From positions 12,925,863-12,989,862 of the forward strand of contig CM068549.1 of NCBI GenBank assembly GCA_035048495.1: DNA of 64,000 bases, in the 5' to 3' direction. Position numbers and translations under genes: made by a program. Below, piece after piece: positions 1 to 10,280 of this stretch; position 1 is the stretch's first letter; each line of letters starts with the position of its first letter. The DNA is from Euptelea pleiosperma. Its lineage: Eukaryota; Streptophyta; Magnoliopsida; Ranunculales; Eupteleaceae. The notes under the pieces are model-generated. The model was given only the letters and a program-made list of their open reading frames with translations, did no database searches and was not told the origin of the DNA.

Positions 1-221
1 TGTTTTAAATCGCTTCACCATTCTCACCCCATCAATTCCAAGCAAAAAGTCCATCATTTTATGTTCTTTACGCGTGCTAACTAACCCCGAGTGCGGATCG
101 ACATCCGACACGAGCCACTGTGCAAAATTGCCCATTTTACAGGTTAAATGTCTCGGATCAGTTAAAAATGTGTTGAAGTTAGGGTTTCCGTAACCAACGA
201 CGCGGAAATATCCTACTTTCA
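1..221 (+). repeat. 5' LTR of element 1 (3' end only)
   Basis: Matches 8394-8614 base for base with one difference. It ends in TTTCA, giving the CA terminus expected of an LTR. The rest of this LTR lies left of the window. Confidence 0.93.
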
Positions 222-223
222 AA

Positions 224-242
224 TGGCGCCGCTACCGCTCGG
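224..242 (+). other. Primer-binding site, tRNA-Asp-like
   Basis: Two bases after the LTR end comes TGGCGCCGCTACCGCTCGG. The first eight bases equal the complement of the 3' end of plant tRNA-Asp(GTC), the primer known for Athila-type elements. Later bases match only in part. Confidence 0.7.
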
Positions 243-2017
243 GTGTTCGGGAGTGCGAAAAAGGACGTAAAGACGGAATTGGAAAGTTGCTAAATCGGAA
301 AGCTGCTCAATTTGGCCAGCCCGACCTTTTCGGGAAACTTTCTATTTTTTGTTTTTGTTGATTTTTAGCAGTTTTTAAATTACTATTTTTAATGCCTCGG
401 AAGGCCGAGTGCAATTTGTAATAATTTAGGAATTTTACTGCTTTCCATATAACTGCTAGATCTTGTTCTAGGGTTTTTTAGAAACCCTAGATTAAGTGGA
501 AATTACCAAAAAAATTAAAAAAATCAAAATTCAAAAAAATTAGGGTGTTATATTCTGCAGATTTTTAGAAATCACCAATCAAGGATTTGCGATTTTTGGA
601 AAGATTCTAAAATCTTGAAACTTTGCTAAATTAGGGTTTCCCCTCTTAGAAGTTTCCTCTTTAGAAGAATTTCTATCTTTAGAAATCTTCCGAATTTGGA
701 AAAGTCTGCAAAAGGAAATACCCCAAATCTGGCAGAATTTCAATTTTGGGAAATTTCCCGAAATTGTAAGGGATCTCGCAATCAAATCTTTCTTGGAAGA
801 TCTACACAGTTCGGGAAACATTCCAATCTAGGTATTTTCCAAATCTGGGAATTCCTCAATTTTAACCCATCTCGAATTTGGAAATTAATTCAATAACTTG
901 CCTAAATCCAGTGCTTGTTCAGTGAACCCTAAAAAGGCAAGGATCTTCCAAATAGAATCCCAAATACCTAGACCGTGCGATCTAACTTTTTCTGCAGGAA
1001 CACAATCCAGTGTGGGTAGAGAGCGAAAGCTCAAAGAGGTGGAGTCGGGCCCAAGCCCATTAGGATACCCCTCTCTAACCCACGGAGGCGACCCCGTGGC
1101 GTGGCCCACGGGAGGTAAGTCTCTATCCTCGCCTTGAGTGCGATACAGAGCAATTTGGGTGAATCATTGCCGCTTGTCTATTTGCTTTCGCATACATATT
1201 ATTCGACTTGCGTGGCGTGGCCGTTAATAATTGAACATTAATCGAGCAGACCCAGCTCTTTTACAACTGGTGGGATTTCATCACCCACCTCATCATTCCA
1301 ACTGATTTGATCCCAAGGCTCGATTTAATTAAAAAGAATCAAGAAGTAGAGCCAATTAGCCCGGTGTTCGAGGAAAAATCCACGCAAAGCGAACCCGCTT
1401 AACATCCAATCGAAATAAGACCACGAGCACGGGTCCCTGTTGTCTAACACACCCATAAGTCCCTGCTACTCAAGTACACTGAGCTCGACGTGGCATCTTG
1501 GACTATTCGGCGGTTAGTTGCGTGTGGACTAGGAACACGCACCAACCCTAGCTTAACCCGAGGGAACACTCTTCTTATACTCTTGACCAATCCGGTTAGT
1601 CTGGGACGTACTTAAGACAGCCATTGTGCCGCACGTCTGTCTAGGCTTCGGATTGCCTTGTTGTTGACTAGAGTTAGTACTAAAGGATTCGCTCTGAAGA
1701 GTGTAGCCTGGTGAGAACCTCTGAGTGCATACCGTTAGTCCGGCGGCTAAAAGATAAACCAGTGGTCCGCCCACTGTCATAATCTACTCTAACCCCAAAA
1801 CTAACAAGATAATGCCTAAAATATATCCTGATTGTTTAGAATAGGATTATCTGTGCTTGGTGTGCATCATTTAGAATCACTACTCCAGTGTCTCCTTTTG
1901 GCAACTTTTTGCCAAATCTTGGGCCTGCTTTTTCAAGTAGAAGCCCGGTTGGACCTGCCCTAACCTTTTACTGACTCGATCTGAGAGTTAGTCCACCGCA
2001 CCCCTCTATCGCCTTTA
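243..2017 (+). other. Untranslated leader of element 1
   Basis: No convincing ORF is seen. The stretch is AT-rich to about 900 and more GC-balanced after that. Long leaders of this kind are usual in Athila/Tat elements and would hold packaging and dimerisation signals. I recognise no defined regulatory site here. Confidence 0.6.
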
Positions 2018-3862
2018 ATGGCAGATGAACGGCCTCTGTATGAGACCTACTACAGTTTCTGTGAGAATCGAGGTGATCACTCTCAACAATGGTATGACAA
2101 TTCTGCGTATCATCATGATACTCCAGTCTCGCACACTTCTACAGGGTATGATAATCACCGAGATCCGGAGTACAATTCTGTACTCCAAGAACTTAAAAAT
2201 TCAGTCTCTGTCCTTCGTGCCGCAGTTCAGCAACCTGTGTACCATTCCCACTCTGTAGGATATTACCCTCCTATCCAGCAAGATGTCTGTACCTTTCCAT
2301 CTCCAATGCAGACCTCCTATGACAACACTTATTATCCGGATAATAGGAGTCACAATAACTTTGGTTGGGAACAGTCTGCTATCCCGCAACAACTGCCGCA
2401 GGATAATTATCCTTCCGGGTTCCATCAACCCAATGGAGAGTATGACTGGCAATACTCGCAATCCCAGTACCCGTCATATCCACAGAATGACTATTCTGAT
2501 CAACAGTGGGCCCCTCAGGATTTTCAGAGTCAGCAACTAGTCCCAGACTCCACTTTGCCTTACAACTTTCATACCCAGTCGGACTACAATCAAGAGTTAG
2601 CACCTCAGCTCCCCTTGGCTGAACCACCTCCGTTGGCTACTACACCCGGTCTAGAGGACCTTCTTTCTCAGTACATTGCCCAGCAACAACAGTATTTCCA
2701 AAGTCTAGAGCACCAACAACAGCAATCTATGGAGAGCTTTGAGCAACGTCTAGTTCAATTAGAAAATGAGAGAGAGGAAGTCAACTTCACTAGTCCACCA
2801 ATAGCCTATCCTGAAGAGAATGATATGGCCACGGTCTATAATGAGGAGCCGCACAATTGGACCCAGTACCACCATTGTGAGGAAGAAATAGAAGTTGTAC
2901 CCACCCCTAGATCGAGCCAGACTATTGAGGAGCCAGTGTTTCCTTCTTCGGTGCCTTTACAAGCACCACATCCTGAACCTACCTCAGAGCAACCTATTTC
3001 TCACTCTCCCACTGATGCTTCTAACCTGGACCCTGAAGATGATCATCATGACACTGAGTTTTGTCTCGATCGTAGGATCCCTGCTGTCATAGATCTACCG
3101 TTCCTCCCCACCTCCCTTGGATTGTGCAACAATTGTGATGAACCCGAGTCTCAATCTTTGGTGCCCTTAACAGCACCAACTTCTGGACTGAGCACAGAGG
3201 AACTTAGTCCCATCTCTATCTCTGATAATTCTCTCTCTGCTCTGAATGCAGACATTCCTACTGATGAGCCATGTCTAGAAAATGGGCCTCCCGCTGTCCT
3301 GGACCTCCCGATCCCTATCGAGGAGGAACATATTGAGTACAGGGATTGGAACATCCCTATCACATCAGGAAACATCGAGAAAGAGGTCAACAATTTTCAC
3401 CCGCTACCCTACGTCGATATTATCGATGACCCGTGTGCTGTAGAGAGTCTAATTCAGGACTCTCCTGAAGATAAATTATCCAAGTGTCATGAACACTGTG
3501 AGTCTGACTTCATCTCGGAGTCCAACATTTCTGGTATTACTGATCTGCAGGAGTCTGCTCCATTCAGATACATTCCCGCAAAACTCAATGAGTTGGCGGC
3601 TCTGCTAACCACGGTCAGAGAACCCACTACTACTCCCCTCTCAATCTTTACTGAGAAGCTTCTATCCCTCCCCGCTGAACTAAATGTTTTTGCGGGTCTG
3701 CTCAGAGAAACCGCTCCTACTCTCCTCTCAATCTTTACTGAGAAGCTTCGATCCCTCCCAGATCAACTCCGTACTTTTGTCGGTCTGCTCAATGCCCTTC
3801 TCTCAGTCTACACTGAGAAAGACCTGTTCTACACAGGTATACCTAGACAAGGGATAGGATAG
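2018..3862 (+). CDS. Gln/Ser/Pro-rich 614-residue protein, gag-related
   Basis: This is the only long ORF of element 1 and it is intact. Residues 1-200 are rich in Tyr, Gln, Ser, Asn and Pro. Residues about 210-255 form a Gln-rich helical segment (LEDLLSQYIAQQQQ onward). It resembles the helix after the zinc knuckle in Athila/Tat Gag proteins, but no CCHC knuckle is visible. Two related blocks follow, near residues 310-373 and 378-437; each holds a VPL-x-AP motif and an AV-I/L-DLP motif. Three C-terminal repeats (residues about 520-551, 552-580, 581-605) share a P-x-x-L start and an LLS-I/V-Y/F-TEK core. No catalytic motif is visible. It may be a Gag-derived particle or RNA-binding protein that lets autonomous relatives mobilise the element. 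Function is inferred; the intact frame in a young element suggests it is or was used. Confidence 0.75.
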   Translation: MADERPLYETYYSFCENRGDHSQQWYDNSAYHHDTPVSHTSTGYDNHRDPEYNSVLQELKNSVSVLRAAVQQPVYHSHSVGYYPPIQQDVCTFPSPMQTSYDNTYYPDNRSHNNFGWEQSAIPQQLPQDNYPSGFHQPNGEYDWQYSQSQYPSYPQNDYSDQQWAPQDFQSQQLVPDSTLPYNFHTQSDYNQELAPQLPLAEPPPLATTPGLEDLLSQYIAQQQQYFQSLEHQQQQSMESFEQRLVQLENEREEVNFTSPPIAYPEENDMATVYNEEPHNWTQYHHCEEEIEVVPTPRSSQTIEEPVFPSSVPLQAPHPEPTSEQPISHSPTDASNLDPEDDHHDTEFCLDRRIPAVIDLPFLPTSLGLCNNCDEPESQSLVPLTAPTSGLSTEELSPISISDNSLSALNADIPTDEPCLENGPPAVLDLPIPIEEEHIEYRDWNIPITSGNIEKEVNNFHPLPYVDIIDDPCAVESLIQDSPEDKLSKCHEHCESDFISESNISGITDLQESAPFRYIPAKLNELAALLTTVREPTTTPLSIFTEKLLSLPAELNVFAGLLRETAPTLLSIFTEKLRSLPDQLRTFVGLLNALLSVYTEKDLFYTGIPRQGIG

Positions 3863-5829
3863 TAATTTCCCTTCCACCTTAGGTGTCAGGAAGACTGCAG
3901 ATTCACTCAGTCTCCATGAGTTTTAACCTGGTTGGGGGTATTTGATATACCCCCGTCATGTCTGGCTGAAGACGTAAAACTTAGCGTTTTCGGAAAGGCA
4001 ATTCCGGTATTCCTAGAGTACATGAGTATCATGCATTTGTTATTACTGTTATATCTCTGGAAATGCAGGTACATTCATTCTTCCGATCATCAGGTATCAC
4101 ACTGTCGAGTTTCTGCCGACTTGGTAACATCCTCCCTGAACCTTTGCATCATCATCACTGATTTTTCATCATTTTATGTCCCGGTCATGAGCACCGAGGA
4201 CGGTGCTGTATTTTGGTTGGGGGTGGGGTATTTACCAAAACTCATGTATTCCTTTTGATAAATATAGATATAGATATAAAAAAAAAAAAAAAAAAAAAAA
4301 GTTGTTTTTGGGGTGATTTCCGATGTTCTCCAAAAGTTTTCTAGAATTTCAAAAATGTGTCAAATACCCTGACTTTGATTAGCTGAAAACCTCCGTTAAG
4401 TTAGTATTGAGGATGTCAATTTTTGTTTAAAGTTAGCGTTGAGTCAATTCAAGCGTGACTACAGCAGGTTTGAAAACTCAGAAAAACTCATATTCGGCAC
4501 AATTGTACACTATCAATATCAGAGTCATCCTAAGTTTAGAAATTCTAGAGATCCTATGAGAATAATTGTGGAGACCTAACCCAGTGAGTTTTAGAGCCTT
4601 TAATCATTTCAGAGAGTTATACAATAATCCTGAGTCAATGGATGACTCACTATTCTTCATGCCCGCAATATTCGTTGAGAGATCTCATTATCTTTTGCTT
4701 CGATCATAAAACTCGGAACGACATCAACATTGGATTACTACGACAGAACCTTCTCTATATCCAGTCAAGACAGTATACATGATAGTGCAAACCCTAGAAA
4801 ATGATTTAGGCCATTTTTTCTGAACCATTCAGCCTTTTTACTCACCTGAATTATACTTCACTAGAAACCCTTTGAACCTTTCTATAAAAGCCTTTTCTTT
4901 GCAAACCCATCAACCTAAAATCCAGTCCAGCTACGAAACATGACTGGCTACCCTTATTCTGAGATGGACAAAAGAATAATTGATGTGGGTGTACCGTGAA
5001 AAGAAAAGTAAAGAAGAAGAATCAAAAGGAAAAGAAAGTGGTTCAAGCTGAAAACAAAATATGAAAAGAAAGTATGAAGAAGAGCTGAAAAGAAATTGAG
5101 CAGTCTCAGAAATATCAAGAAAAAGAGAAAAATACGAAAAAAGGAAAAAGAACCAGATAATGGTGTTACGCCGTAGGAAAAATTCAAGAAAATGACAATA
5201 TCCTCTTAAGATCTTTGAAATCCTGTATCCCTTTATCTCTCTACACTTGACCTAAGCCTCATTACAACCCAGGAAAGTCCTACTTGATTCTAGGATAGTA
5301 CGATCATAAAATGTGGAGATTGGAGAAAGAGAAGCTATAGAATTTGATCTGACGTTCCTGAGTGAAGTGGTATTCCAATCATGAGATCTTCTTCTGTTAA
5401 AGATGTCCTTCCTTCAAATAAAATATATGTGAGATCTTTTGCATCTTTATATTAAATACATCTCCTCACATATAAATTGAGAGAAAAGAAAAAAACCCTT
5501 CTTGTGTGATTCTATTCTGAGTGTTAAACATGTGAGATTTGAGGTCGAGGCATAAAAACTTAGAGGTGATCTGGAAATCTTTACTGTCGGATGATGAGAA
5601 TGTTGAGCACACACACACGCAGAGTCTGACTATTCTGGGTCATGATTATCAGTCTGTAGTCTTGCCAAAACTTTCCAACTCTTCGCTAGCATGTAACTGT
5701 TTTTGCATCCATTCAATGATTTGACGAACGGTGTTTTCCCTGAGCTAATTTGAAAAAGTGTGCAGCATGTGCAGAGCCCTTTTTAGGCTCATTTATTTCG
5801 CACTAATTGCCAAGGATTGGCAATATGCT
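3863..5829 (+). other. 3' non-coding part of element 1
   Basis: No supported ORF. It contains an uninterrupted A-run near 4279-4302 and a purine-rich, A/G-biased block at about 4985-5150. PPT-like motifs containing GGTTGGGGG occur at 3929 and 4216 as well as at the true PPT. Confidence 0.6.
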
Positions 5830-5841
5830 GGTTGGGGGTTG
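5830..5841 (+). other. Polypurine tract of element 1
   Basis: GGTTGGGGGTTG lies directly against the TG of the 3' LTR, the place where the plus-strand primer is needed. Confidence 0.8.
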
Positions 5842-6341
5842 TGATATTCGCTCAAAAGTGCTTATTTTAAGCAATTATCTTTTTAGCGTTATTGCATTCT
5901 CCTACGTAAAATACTCTATTTACCTACTTTTCTACGTAAGAGTCTCTTCTGTTGCGTAGAACACACTTTTCTGGACGAAATGGTATATTTGCATGCATTA
6001 AACACATTTTTAGAAGTCTAAATATTAAGCCGTTCTGATAAAGTCTCATTACGCGCTTCTTCTGTCGCAGGAAACCCCGATGGGACGATTCTCGAGACTT
6101 GTGGGCCCAAATCAATCATGAAAGCCCATTATCAAAGCTTAAAGAGCCCACATGATATGACTAGAAGATATGGGCCAAATATGGGCTGAATAAGAGGACC
6201 AAAAAGTCGGCCCAGAGAACGAAGAGAGCAGGAGAGCCAATGACCAAGAGACGGACCAAAGCGTTTAAAGCCACATGAGTCAGCAAAGAATGATAGTCGA
6301 CTCTACTGGAGAAGCGTGAGGATGGTCACAGTGAAGACCAG

Positions 6342-6352
6342 GGTTCCAGACC
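6342..6352 (+). promoter_or_regulatory. B-box-like motif in the LTR
   Basis: GGTTCCAGACC fits the Pol III B box GGTTCRANNCC except at the R position, and a T-run follows at 6365-6370. The related LTR at 51293 has a perfect B box with an A box 44 nt upstream, so this looks like a decayed tRNA-like module. Confidence 0.45.
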
Positions 6353-6800
6353 CTCCGCCAGTGCTTTTTTCCATTTTTTTGATACTTTTTCTCTCATCTC
6401 TTCTTATTCTCTCTCTCTCTTCATCTCTCGATCCTCGAATCTACTGACCTAACCCCAGAACTCCTACCCATCGGCTCTATCTCATCTCCCTTAGCTTTCT
6501 GACCATTGGATCTTCCATCGGACCGTTGGATCTTCAATCGGACCGTTGGATCTCTCTAGATCTGTCGATCTACCAATCTGAGCCCCAATCAAGTCACCAT
6601 CCATCCGATCGCCATCAAACTGTCTGTCACATCATCTTGTGAGATTATGGACATCATCAATCCATACGGGCCAATAGCCGGGCCCATCTTCATCGACCCG
6701 CTGTCCGACCAGTTAGTGGACCCCGCGAATTTCAAAATAATTTTAATTAAATGGGGGGTCCACTAATTGGGGAGATTCCCCATAGAAAAGTAGGTTTTTA

Positions 6801-6834
<34 letters not shown>

Positions 6835-6863
6835 TTTTCTTATTTTTTTTATTTTCAAAAATC

Positions 6864-6889
6864 CCCTATTTCCATTAATGGAAATAGGG
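6864..6889. repeat. Perfect 26-bp palindrome upstream of TATA-like box
   Basis: The run CCCTATTTCCATT is followed directly by its exact reverse complement. A TATA-like ctttaaaagg follows at about 6893, and an aaccctaa-containing leader-like stretch comes next. It may be a core-promoter-proximal element of the LTR, or simply a hairpin. Confidence 0.7.
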
Positions 6890-8879
6890 AAGCTTTAAAA
6901 GGAGAAGGATAGGGGTTCGTTCGAACCCTAATCCCTCTCCCCTCTTCTCCTCTCCTTCCCCTAATCTTCTGCCCACGTTTTCGCCTTCTTCTTTCTTCTC
7001 TTTTCTTTTTTTTCTTCTTTTCTTCTTCTTCTTCCTCCTCCATCTTCGCCGGAGTTGCAGGCAGCAACTCCGGCCATCTGGTCCTCGTTCTCCTCCTCCT
7101 CGTTCTTCTTCTTCTTCTTTTTCTTCTTCTTCTTCTCATTTTTTTTTTGTTTTTATTTTCGTTTTTCCGTTTTGTACCGGAGTTGCAGCCTGCAACTCCG
7201 GCCGGCAACGCCCCCCCACCAGTCCAGTCCTCCTTCTTCTTCTTCTTCCTCTTCTGCTCTCTTCTTCTGCTCCTTCTCCCTCCTCTCGCCTGCGCTCCCT
7301 ATTGCTGCGTGCAGCACGACCGCGTCCTCCTTCTCTTGACGCTGCACCAACGGTACCGCCTGCAACCTCCGCCTGCAACATCTCCGCCTTGCTGCCTCCT
7401 ACAGCCAGCAGTTGTACACCGCCTAGCCCACTACCGCCATCCACCTCCACCAGCACCTACTGGACACGAGTCTGCAACTCCAACTTGCAGACCGTGTTTC
7501 ACAAGAAAAGAAGAAGAGGAGGTGGGAATTGCAGCATACTTCACCGCTGGATCCGCCTCCTTCGTCTCTCTTTGCTACTATTGTCTTCCCTAAGCATGAG
7601 CGCCACCGACAGGTTCGCCCATTCCTTCATCAGATCGGACCCCCATTCTCCTTCCTCGCTCCAAGCCGCTACAACAGCCACCGAACTGCTACTCTTCACG
7701 GTTTTTGGTGTTGCAAAATTGCAACACCAACCACAGTCCGCCCCCACAAACCAGCACCGCCTGTTGCATGATCTCCCCCTCCTCCATCGCGTCTTCATCC
7801 CCCTCCAGCCACGTTGCTGGTGTTGGTAATGGCATAACCAATCCCCTCTTGAACAGCTGCCTCTCTCTTCTTCTCTCTCCGTTTTCACCAAGAAAAAAAA
7901 AAAAAAAAAAAAAAAAAAAACAAAGGAGGGCATCATACCCTCCACGGTGGCAGCTGCCCACTCACCATCACAATCACACCTTTAGGCCGTTCCAACCATC
8001 TTGGGCTAATCCATCATGATCGATCTTGACCGAGCATTCCGGGTATGTTTCAAGGGTAAGATTCTCTCTCTTAAGCTCTTTCTCTCTCTATTCTCTCTCT
8101 CTAAAACTCAGTTTTCACTCTCTAGATCTCTTAATTTCTTTTTCTCTCTCTAGTTAATCTCTCTAGATCCTAATCTCTTTTTCTTTCTCTAAGTCTAGTT
8201 CGTTTCTCTCTCTACCACCTATCTTTTTCTCTCTAGATTAAATTTGTTTATGGCTTTCTAGATTGTTTTTGAATTTAATTTGAATTGTAAGAACTCATTG
8301 AGGATGAATAAAATTGTTATTTTTACATTTGTTAGTTTACTTTTGGGTTTTTGGTTGTTTGTGGAAATTTCTCTCTCTAAAAATCACTAAGCATGTTTTA
8401 AATCGCTTCACCATTCTCACCCCATCAATTCCAAGCAAAAAGTCCATCATTTTATGTTCTTTACGCGTGTTAACTAACCCCGAGTGCGGATCGACATCCG
8501 ACACGAGCCACTGTGCAAAATTGCCCATTTTACAGGTTAAATGTCTCGGATCAGTTAAAAATGTGTTGAAGTTAGGGTTTCCGTAACCAACGACGCGGAA
8601 ATATCCTACTTTCACTCAACACATTTTTAATTAATCTGATACTTCTTTTTCTTTAATTCCTGCAAAAATGTAGACAATTCTTTGTACAGTGGAAAGTATG
8701 TCAGATGTCGAATTTGCACTCGGGGGTTAGGGTAACACAATAAAGAACAATTATAACGGAGAATTGTCAGAAATGGTGGGATGAGAATGGTGAATAAATT
8801 TGACTTAAAAACATGATTCGTGGAGACATCATTTTGAAATTTCACCGGTCCGTTATCTTTAATATAGGGAATAAAATCG

Positions 8880-10280
8880 CGTGCCTTAGTTGTTTGATAA
8901 AAGATTATCACAACCGACTCAAATCGAATATACCTCCGTGGTATATTTTCTTTTCATCATTTGATGTAATCAGAATAGATTTCGGAATACAAATAAATAA
9001 TCACACAAGACGAGATTTTTACGTGGAAACCTTAGCCAAGGAAAAACCACGAGACCACGTCCAGATGGAAAGTATCACTAACTGAAAAGTGAAATGAAAC
9101 AAAGGTTACCTACGCAGCACCATTGCAAATGTAGCTTTCAACCTTAGCCAAGGCCTACTGCCGATGCGACCACGTCCTCTGAATCAACGCTACTAATCCA
9201 CGCGCGCCCTTGCAGCCAAGAAGCCTTGTCCGCTTGTTCAGTTTGGTATACCCCAAACCTACCGTCGATCGGTTCCTCTGATCTTAATTTTCAACACTCC
9301 CGCCTTTGCAGAAGGTAAATGATTCAGTACACCCTGAACCCTAAGTTGCTCAAATGGTGTTGAGTCACACTAGTACACTCAGGCTACTCGGTCGAATATA
9401 GACGTAGAAGACCTAAGCTAAGGAAAGGATCAAGCACCTGGCTTTGATCAAGAAGAGAACAAGCTCATAAGATGTGAATGGAAAACAAGCTTCTTGCTCT
9501 TCGAATGGACACTTTAGTAAATAAAGTATTTTATTCTTTCTCTTGAAGATTGAGTCACTCTATGTCTCTGTGTGTGTTTAGAGAAGGCATAGAAGGATTG
9601 TCTTTATAGAATTCCATGACCCCGAGTCATGCAGAACGTGGGATAATGGAACCAAGAATTTTGGATCTAAGTAGGACTGATTCTATGCATGGTCCAATCG
9701 ATTGTACTCTGGGTCCAATCGATTGGGCCATGTCTAATTGATTGGGGATAAGTGTCCAATCGATTGGACTCAATAAGTTTTCTATTTTAAATGCTCCAAT
9801 CGATTACATAGAGTCTCCAATCGATTTGACTCAGAAAAGTTTCCCGAAGACTCCAATCGATTACACAGAGGCTCCAATCGATTTGACTCAAATAAGTTTC
9901 TGTCCCGAAGACTCCAATCGATTTCATAGAGTCTCCAATCGATTGGGCTGAAATATGTTTCTACCTCGTAGCTTCAAATCGATTACACAAAGTTTTCCAA
10001 TTGATTGGGCCATGTCCAATCGATTGGGGATAAGTGTCCAATCGATTGGACTATCCCATTAGTCAATTTCTTTGACTTGGACTTGGGTCAGTCCAATGAC
10101 TAAGTTTGACCATTATATTTTGTTTATTTTAACCAATTCCTATGGCCACTAAGTCACTTACCTTCTTAATCGAGCGTACACGGTCGTTAACTAACAAATC
10201 GGCAATTACTCAGATGACTCTTGTCATCAACCATCTGATTCCTGCTGTCTCTGTCTTTTAGTCTTCACGTAGTTGGCGAA
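8880..10280 (-). mobile_element. Sirevirus-like LTR inside the minus LTR
   Basis: Read on the minus strand, 9010-9070 matches the U5-side block of the Sirevirus LTR at 16,885 (CTGGACGTGGTCTCG followed by a gap of similar sequence). Its U3 side (9690-10,060) carries many copies of the palindrome CCAATCGATTGG, also found in the LTRs at 15930 and 20913. I could not find TG/CA ends with a target duplication, so the limits are approximate. No coding sequence is present. Confidence 0.6.
9690..10060. repeat. Array of CCAATCGATTGG palindromes
   Basis: About a dozen exact or near-exact copies of a 12-14 bp perfect palindrome centred on ATCGAT, irregularly spaced. The in-frame peptide (repeats of PIDYTEAPIDLTQ) is a by-product of the array, not a gene. 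Confidence 0.8.

Larger units (their letters stand above)
1..8614 (+). mobile_element. Non-autonomous Athila/Tat-like LTR retrotransposon (element 1)
   Basis: The element is bounded by the end of a 5' LTR (1-221) and a complete 3' LTR (5842-8614). The 221 comparable bases differ at one site (c at 77, t at 8470), so insertion is recent. A primer site directly follows the 5' LTR and a G-rich polypurine tract directly precedes the 3' LTR, which fixes the orientation. The 5.6-kb internal region holds one long ORF (2018-3862) and no protease, reverse transcriptase, RNase H or integrase. It must therefore be moved by proteins from another element. The window cuts the 5' LTR, so the left target duplication cannot be checked; the five bases after the 3' LTR are ctcaa. 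The element is inserted into a minus-strand LTR of its own family. Confidence 0.9.
5842..8614 (+). repeat. 3' LTR of element 1, 2,773 bp
   Basis: Starts TGATATTCGCTC and ends CCTACTTTCA. The last 221 bp match the 5' LTR. U3 holds a B-box-like motif (6342-6352), A-runs and a 26-bp palindrome next to a TATA-like box. The transcribed part has a long CT/TTC-rich tract (about 6960-7300) and a second A-run at 7892-7920. Open frames here are low-complexity Pro/Ser/Lys/Arg runs and do not look like genes. The same LTR occurs at 8615-12487 (minus), 51293-53879 (plus) and 55512-57617 (minus). Confidence 0.93.

Noticed and set aside
6855..7960. Several overlapping ORFs on both strands in the element-1 LTR
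   Set aside because: They translate TTC/CT/A-runs into Ser, Phe, Lys, Arg and Pro tracts, lie in an LTR, and resemble no protein.
9742..9951. ORF with repeated PIDYTEAPIDLTQ
   Set aside because: It is a translation of the CCAATCGATTGG palindrome array.
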